This document shows positions 59,780 to 64,000 of a stretch of 64,000 bases of DNA, in pieces. The stretch is from Taenia hydatigena. Taxonomy: Eukaryota; Platyhelminthes; Cestoda; Cyclophyllidea; Taeniidae. The DNA is taken from positions 3,979,830 to 4,043,829 of the forward strand of contig JADWOT020000004.1 in the NCBI GenBank assembly GCA_036345935.2. Reading direction: 5' to 3'. The translations under genes were made by a program, and so were the position numbers. Below the pieces are notes generated by a model. The model searched no databases. It saw nothing but the letters and a program-made list of their open reading frames with translations, and had not been told where the DNA came from. Position 1 is the stretch's first letter. Each line of letters starts with the position of its first letter.

Positions 59780-61966
59780 CAAGTCTATGTGGGCTCAGAC
59801 GCACACTCACCTGATGACCTCCGTATTTTCACAATAGCTTCCGTTAAATCGCATCTTCACCCACCCTCTTAGCTTCTCTTCCAACCAAAATTGGATGGGG
59901 AGACAGATGATGGCTTGAGCTCTGCAGTCATCACGATAAACATGCAGTAAAACACATAAGGCTCATTTTAGTAAGAGTAGCGAATTCCTTGCTCTGTCAG
60001 GTAGTTTTCGTGTTACCCAAGTGATTCTGTGAGTGTGATAATTAACTCAGTAAAGAATGCGGTGTCTCAGCGCAGTAATGAATTGACAACAGTTTGTGGC
60101 TTTTTAGCGGTATGGCAGTGCTAAGCCTGCCTGCCTGAAGGGCTTTAAGGAGAGCCTTGTTTGGGATGGCTACATTAAGTCGTCACCGAGAATTCGTTTG
60201 CCCACTTTTTGGTATTTATTACTTTCTTCGCGAAGAATAGCAAGCTTGCGGTGACGCCTCGAATCACCCATGCTGGTTGAAAGTGCGGATCCAAGGACTG
60301 CCAAGCAAACGATTCTCATCTAGATAAATGCGAAGCCACCTAACGCTTTAGCGTGTCTTGTTCTCATACACACCAAGAGGTCCGTTTGGCATTTGTACAT
60401 TTTACGCGTCTCTAGCAACTAATAATGCAAACATAAATAGTTTTCCAGCGTTGCACTCCTCTACATGAAAGAGTTGCTCAGAGACGGTCAAGCATACACA
60501 AGGCGGTGGTCCGCCCACAGATAGCATGGTTGGTGTACTGAAAGCATTTTGACGAGGAGGACGTAAAATGTTATAAAAGCGTCCAAAGCTGACTAAAGAA
60601 AGACGAAATATCCATTGATTGGGTCTACCACCAATTTTGCAATGCCCAAGCCAAATGTTTCCACAACCAATTCAACCGGCAAATCTACATATACTGGTTT
60701 TGTTACTGCTGATTCATTTACTTTTATGGTTCTGATGCCCATGCTATCTCGTGACACCGTACGAAATACCCACCCACAATATTGTAGCTCGTCACATAGT
60801 TGAAAGTGAACGCCATCCTTATAGGGCAGGCATCCTCACTAGACCACTTAGCACATTGGCTTCAAGCGGTATGATGATCATTGATTTCACGGTGTGCATG
60901 AAAGTGCAAGCCAATAGATCACTTTATTGGTGCACCAAGGTTGTAGGCAAAGATGTGCATGATACTCGAGCATTTTCGTGTCAAAAGGTCGCACACCCAA
61001 TAAAAAGTCAGCGAGTATGCTCCGCCAAATCTCGAAGCACTACTGTGACTGTATTAGTCACAAACGTTGATTCTGTTTAGAACTCCTAAGGTGGCTGCAA
61101 AGTTAATTTGACATTGAGATATGTTAACGGCAGTATTTGCGTTTGCATTTTACTCGAAATGCTCCGGACTATTAAAACACAAAGCTGATTGTCTTTAAAT
61201 GTGAGTTTTAGCTTTAAATGTGCTTTATATTATTTTTAATGCGAGTGGATTTAACGCCTTCCTTGTTCGAGTTTACTTTGAATGCTCGAAGTAATGTGCA
61301 GAGGTAACAAGCTTAAGCTGCATTCAGCACTAAAATGTAGTCTGCGTTCCTTGGCTTAAAATGAGTCACAAGAGAAGGATTGTGCGGTTGCTGTCCTGAA
61401 AATGCGTACCGCCTACATAGCAGTTGATTTGGCACCTGGATGAGGGTACCTGCTGCATGGATCGTCAAAGCAGGAGAGGCCGGTGCTATTTAATCCGCAT
61501 TTGTCGCCATGGTTGATCTCATGGAATACTAAGGCAATGTGTCATTGGAATGGGACCAACTTGGCTGCGTCTTTGACTGGAGTCGGCTGGCAGCCACGTC
61601 GCACTCAGGGCAGACAGGCACATCATTCAACAAATAACTCCTCAGAAAATGCTCCGACCCGATTGATGGGCAATTAGCCTGTAATCTGCAAAATCATCGA
61701 GTGGACCCATATAATATCGAGTTTTAAATGAAAAGGGTGTGTCAAGAAAAAGATCGGGTATGAGCTGAGCTAGGTCAAGCTGATCAGATTTATATTTTTC
61801 CATTCTGCCTCCTCACGCGCCACCTCGAAACATGGTCTTTGAGAGTAGGCTTGCACTATGGTAAGCGAATGTGCATGCCGGTGGGCATGAAAAAGAAAAG
61901 AAGATTGCGTAGGTAATAGAAGAAAGTAGAGTGCGCTGAGGAAGATGAGGATGGTGCAAACGATGG

Positions 61967-62040
61967 TGCTGCGATAGTCTAGTGGTCAGGACATCACGTC
62001 CTGGCTGCAAAATCCCATGTTCAGATTCCAGTACGACACC
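61967..62040 (+). repeat. tRNA-like element (copy 2)
   Basis: Counterpart of 23404-23477. Here TAGTCTAGTGGTCAGGAC is even closer to a Glu-type D-arm. Confidence 0.45.
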
Positions 62041-64000
62041 TCTTGCATCGTCTCCCCTCCCACTTCACTGCATCTACTCACCCAACCACGCATACGCGCA
62101 TTCGGTTGATAACTCGCTTAGTACCACGCCTACACATCATGCACGGAGAGGAAAGTGAAAAATCTAATTATTCATCGCAATATTCAACGTACCTGATTCC
62201 GAGCTAGCAGAGGCTGTTTTACGCTACCCTAAGGTGCAATGGCAGCGCAAGAGACCAAACAAAGTATCGAAGGGAGCAGTTAAATAACTGCCATCGTTTA
62301 CTCACTCTGCCACTATGTGTTCGGTCAAAACGACCGACCTCTTGGCGTCCCTCGAGGGTTGAACGCGAATCTTAAGTCTTGAAATCCCGATCGCTGACCA
62401 CTTCTCTTCATTGCCCGTCGTCACCGGTTGGCATGTCTGCTTCGGAAGGCATCTACGGCAAACACAGCCACTGCCACTGCTATAGAAGCCATTGGAAGTA
62501 AAAGTAGTTCATGCTCACGGAAATAGTGGCACTATTGCTTTACTGTTGCAAGAAGCGGATCGATTTGGGGAAGAGGTGTGCTACTTAATTGCAGCAGATA
62601 ATGACGATGTTGAGGGTGAGAAGAGGTGAGGGAGGAAAATATGCTTGGTGACTCCGCGACTTAATGGATAGGACACTTTAAATCCACGCGGCAACTGAAT
62701 GTGCTGTTGATTAAATTGAGTACTACTTTTTCGAAGCATTGATTTTTTGGACAATTAAGGAAAGATCCGGTACGGTTTCCCAACATTTCCCGTTTCTATA
62801 GATCATCTGTAGATGTTTACAGTTCAATGTCAGAGCGCCCCCATATAACAGTACTAAATCGTGCGATGATTGTGAAGTACATTCTATTAAATTTCGGAGA
62901 CTGCATCAGCCTGCCCTGTCATTTTGGTCAATTAATTTCCATTTGTTTGTGATTAAGCGCACCCTATTGTTGGTTTGGTGGTCATTAAAAGCCGTCAACT
63001 GGTACGATTTTCCAAAGCATTGGTGGGGGGTCCGTGCCATAAACCTACTACCTCGGTTCCTCATCGATGTCGTAAAGTGACTTAGAAAAGCATGAAATTT
63101 ACTTTCCTGCAGATGGGCTAGGAGGCCATCAGTATAGTCGGAAGCGTAAGCGCAGCCTCTAGGGGCTAAAATTTTTTGCGTGAATGAGCAAACTAACTAC
63201 GAGACCATGAAGTGAGACATTTTATCCTCTGGGAAAATGGCCTTTTTGAACAAAACTCAGATTTATTTCTGTAGGTATGAAATTTTCCTCAGTAAAGAAT
63301 GTGGAACCTCTTAGCCTAATTGTAAACACTGGGCTTATTTTTACTGATAGCGAGACCTTCACCCTTAAGGCGTTGTAGCAACGAAAATGATGTGTATGCA
63401 TGGAAATTCGCCTATCTCTCAGTGAAGCCTGAATATTGCACCCTTTCACTTATAAAACATTTACATGTGGCTTTTTAACATTTTCATCTTGAGTTGCAAC
63501 GAAGACCAGCTGGACCTTCTTTAATCACACACAAATCCCACATGTTCTTTTGATCTTTTTTTCGGTCCTTTGTGTACTTAAGCCCTACATTCAGATTTGT
63601 CTGGACATGAGGACAAATTTAAGAATGTAGGCCTGACTTTGGCACTTCCACCCCCTCCAATCAACTGTGCCTGCTCTCATGACTGAATTACCTTTTTTCG
63701 GCTTCTTCGGTGACTTGAAGAGATTCGCTCTTGCGATTTAGATGCCTCTTATGAGCTTTGTAGACTGGCTTATTTTAAACAGGAAAGACATGCTAGATAA
63801 ATGCCTGAACTCTTGAAGTCTTCTCTTAAGAAGAAGACCGTATGTATGAGGTAAAAACAGGATTTGCGTGACCGTCACGTGATCGGGATGCGGACACTAA
63901 GCAAACGCCGGGCCTACACATGTCGCCAAAGTAAGCGGGAGGTCTGTCAATCAACAATGACCTGCTGAATAATTTTGCCACACAGCTAAAAATCTTGATG
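62041..64000. other. No supported gene
   Basis: Diverged part of copy 2, still alignable to 23478-25446. Only unsupported frames were seen. Confidence 0.4.

Larger units (their letters stand above)
43599..64000 (+). repeat. Large duplicated segment, copy 2
   Basis: Counterpart of 6731-25446, starting at the first base after the gap and still matching at the end of the window. It carries the extra blocks 45166-48054 and 59650-59779 and lacks 16170-17336 of copy 1. Confidence 0.95.

Noticed and set aside
1..64000. CRISPR arrays, operons, rRNA genes, telomeric or centromeric satellites
   Set aside because: No regularly spaced repeats, no bacterial gene layout, no rRNA-like sequence and no high-copy tandem satellite seen. 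The direct repeats present are two-copy duplications.

Overview
This looks like draft eukaryotic DNA, most likely from an animal. There are no operons, no long uninterrupted genes and no ribosome binding sites. Coding signal appears as short exons bounded by AG/GT splice sites. In the best-supported gene, four inferred introns are 28 to 35, 183 and 33 nt long. Such tiny introns, together with fibronectin type III (FN3) repeats and a DUR3-like symporter exon, suggest a flatworm (cestode or trematode). That assignment is inference only. A run of 100 N (43499-43598) marks a scaffold join.

Layout. (1) 0.5-7.1 kb, + strand: exons of a multi-exon gene. Several encode FN3-like sequence, and consecutive exons mostly keep phase. 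Two tandem 1.4 kb units (2886-5743) start inside one FN3 exon. The last FN3 piece (6777-7053) has an in-frame TGA and an apparent +1 shift, so this part may be decayed. (2) 6731-25446: copy 1 of a segment of about 19 kb that recurs at 43599-64000 (copy 2), in the same orientation. The copies are nearly identical at first and visibly more diverged after about 18.5 kb. They differ by a 2.9 kb block (copy 2 only), a 1.17 kb block (copy 1 only) and smaller indels. Exon-like pieces inside them are broken differently in each copy. (3) 25.4-43.5 kb: single-copy DNA with a few weak coding candidates, a 1.2 kb C-poor, G-rich stretch, a 0.49 kb inverted repeat with a 0.59 kb spacer, a 108-codon membrane-protein ORF and one convincing exon of a sodium:solute symporter (DUR3-like). 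(4) The N gap sits exactly at the left end of copy 2. Copy 2 could therefore be a real segmental duplication or an uncollapsed haplotype scaffolded beside its partner.

I see no CRISPR array, no complete transposon, no reverse transcriptase, no rRNA and no intact tRNA. Exon calls rest on splice-site pattern, open frame, phase and family resemblance read by eye. Most other open frames look like chance. I did not find a clearly novel biological system. The most informative signal is the paired, asymmetrically damaged duplication.
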